From: Alphaproteobacteria bacterium
GTDB taxonomy: Bacteria; Pseudomonadota; Alphaproteobacteria; Rhodobacterales; Rhodobacteraceae
NCBI GenBank assembly: GCA_030431825.1
Contig: JAUIIJ010000009.1
Coordinates: 1 to 64,000, forward strand
Direction: 5' to 3'
DNA: 64,000 bases
Shown here one piece after another: positions 63,274 through 64,000 of this stretch; the stretch's first letter is position 1; each line of letters begins with the position of its first letter. The notes under the pieces were generated by a model that saw nothing but the letters and a program-made list of their open reading frames with translations, made no database searches and had not been told where the DNA came from. The translations under genes were made by a program, and so were the position numbers.

Positions 63274-63858
63274 TCACGGCAGGGGTCGGTCTGTCGCCAT
63301 GTGCGCGATCTCTGCATGGCGTGGGCAGGTCGCGAGATGATCGTTCACCATGCCGACCGCCTGCATGAACGCATAGACGATGGTGGGTCCGCAAAAGCGG
63401 AACCCGGCCTTTTTCAGATCTTTTGAGATCTGCACCGACAGCGGCGTCTGGGCGGGAACCTCGGCGAGGCTGTGCCAGTTGTTCTGTATCGGGGTGCCCC
63501 CCACATAATCCCAGAGAAACCGGTCAAAACCCCGGTCCTGTTCGATCTTCTGCCAGGCGCGGGCGTTGCCGATTGTCGCCTCGATCTTGCCGCGATGCCG
63601 GATGATGCCCGCATCCTGCAGCAGGCGCAAAACCTCGTCCTCGCCCCATCCGGCGATGATATTGGGATCGAAACCCTGAAACGCCGCGCGAAAATTCTCG
63701 CGCTTTTTAAGTATCGTGAGCCAGCTCAGCCCGGCCTGAAAGCCGTCGAGGATCAGCTTCTCCCAAAGCGCGCGGCTGTCATATTCGGGCACGCCCCAAT
63801 CCGTGTCGTGATAATCCTTGTAGATCTGTTCCGACCCGACCCAACCACAGCGTTCCAT
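63274..63858 (-). CDS. tag: DNA-3-methyladenine glycosylase I
   Basis: A 194-residue base-excision enzyme that removes 3-methyladenine. The family's zinc ligands are visible: C4 in ERCGWVG, H17 in YHDTDWG, and the C-terminal His and Cys in DHLATCPRH. Catalytic and structural regions LILDGFQAGLSWLTILKKRENF and IQNNWHSLAEVPAQTPLS are intact. The ATG at 63858 follows GAAGAGGGTGCG; the longer track start is not supported. Confidence 0.95.
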   Translation of the reverse strand: MERCGWVGSEQIYKDYHDTDWGVPEYDSRALWEKLILDGFQAGLSWLTILKKRENFRAAFQGFDPNIIAGWGEDEVLRLLQDAGIIRHRGKIEATIGNARAWQKIEQDRGFDRFLWDYVGGTPIQNNWHSLAEVPAQTPLSVQISKDLKKAGFRFCGPTIVYAFMQAVGMVNDHLATCPRHAEIAHMATDRPLP

Positions 63859-64000
63859 CGCACCCTCTTCATCCTCGACATGAGGGATTTGAACCAGTTT
63901 CCGCGAAAAAGCGAGGCTTAAGACGTTTTTCACCACTGTATCCGATGCTGCCCGTGCCGCAGCGACATGCGGCTGTGACAATGCCCGAGCGAGGAGAGCG

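Noticed and set aside
63860-63950. Possible tRNA 3' half (GGTTCAAATCCCTCAT on the minus strand)
   Set aside because: The T-arm-like motif is present, but no acceptor stem, anticodon arm or D-arm can be paired around it; it overlaps the tag upstream region and looks coincidental.

Overview
The window reads as chromosomal DNA of a marine alphaproteobacterium of the Roseobacter group (Rhodobacteraceae/Roseobacteraceae). Pointers are the high GC content, a complete acyl-homoserine-lactone locus beside crotonyl-CoA carboxylase/reductase, an ethylmalonyl-CoA (EMC) pathway in place of visible glyoxylate-shunt genes, the sdh-mdh-suc-lpd supercluster in the order I recall for Rhodobacter sphaeroides, and family-typical proteins such as TIGR02186, TIGR02302, DUF1194 and two-lipoyl SucB. 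I cannot resolve the genus. I saw no rRNA, tRNA, CRISPR array, prophage or insertion sequence.

Layout. 1-4453 (minus): end of the spc operon and the alpha operon (rplO-secY-adk-rpsM-rpsK-rpoA, rpoA cut by the window edge), apparently with its own promoter. 4663-8621: housekeeping genes (DUF1127, class IV aminotransferase, GNAT, UspA, Nfu, tsaB, rimI). 8770-13400: a BMP-type nucleoside ABC transporter. 13489-16775: TauE/SafE permease, TIGR02186 protein, RecD-like helicase. 16832-24161: luxI, luxR and a small ORF behind ccr, then a PlsB-like acyltransferase, a GNAT and ethylmalonyl-CoA mutase. 24292-29218: H-NS/HvrA-like regulator, deoD, a DUF1989 protein, an ornithine-decarboxylase-like enzyme, two small Roseobacter-type ORFs, and sdhB.

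28439-50897 is the core: sdhC-sdhD-sdhA-[sulfotransferase-FkbM methyltransferase]-sdhB (minus), a DUF1194 protein, the EMC operon mcl2-nnrU-DUF1737-mch (minus), mdh, and sucC-[three extra genes]-sucD-[two DUF805 genes]-sucA-sucB-[two extra genes]-lpdA (plus). 50914-64000 is ordinary: a TetR/flavodoxin-fold reductase pair, GNAT, PPOX flavoprotein, plsC, ftsX-ftsE, a zinc-ribbon protein, TIGR02302, lysA, small lipoproteins, argH, a TlpA-like thioredoxin and tag.

How it fits together. TCA-cycle oxidation (sdh, mdh, suc, lpd) and acetyl-CoA assimilation by the EMC pathway (ccr, ecm, mcl2, mch) are both here. Two non-coding signals tie them together. First, a pair of GTGATCAC palindromes set exactly 21 bp apart lies about 115 bp upstream of both sdhC and sucC, which suggests one TCA regulator, with the GntR-family activator AkgR as the natural candidate. 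Second, a PhaR-like site (CYGC-N3-GCAG, usually GCCGCAAYGCAG) lies in front of ccr, ecm, mcl2-mch, mdh and tauE. The accessory genes wedged inside the sdh and suc operons, some compositionally foreign, are the least explained content.
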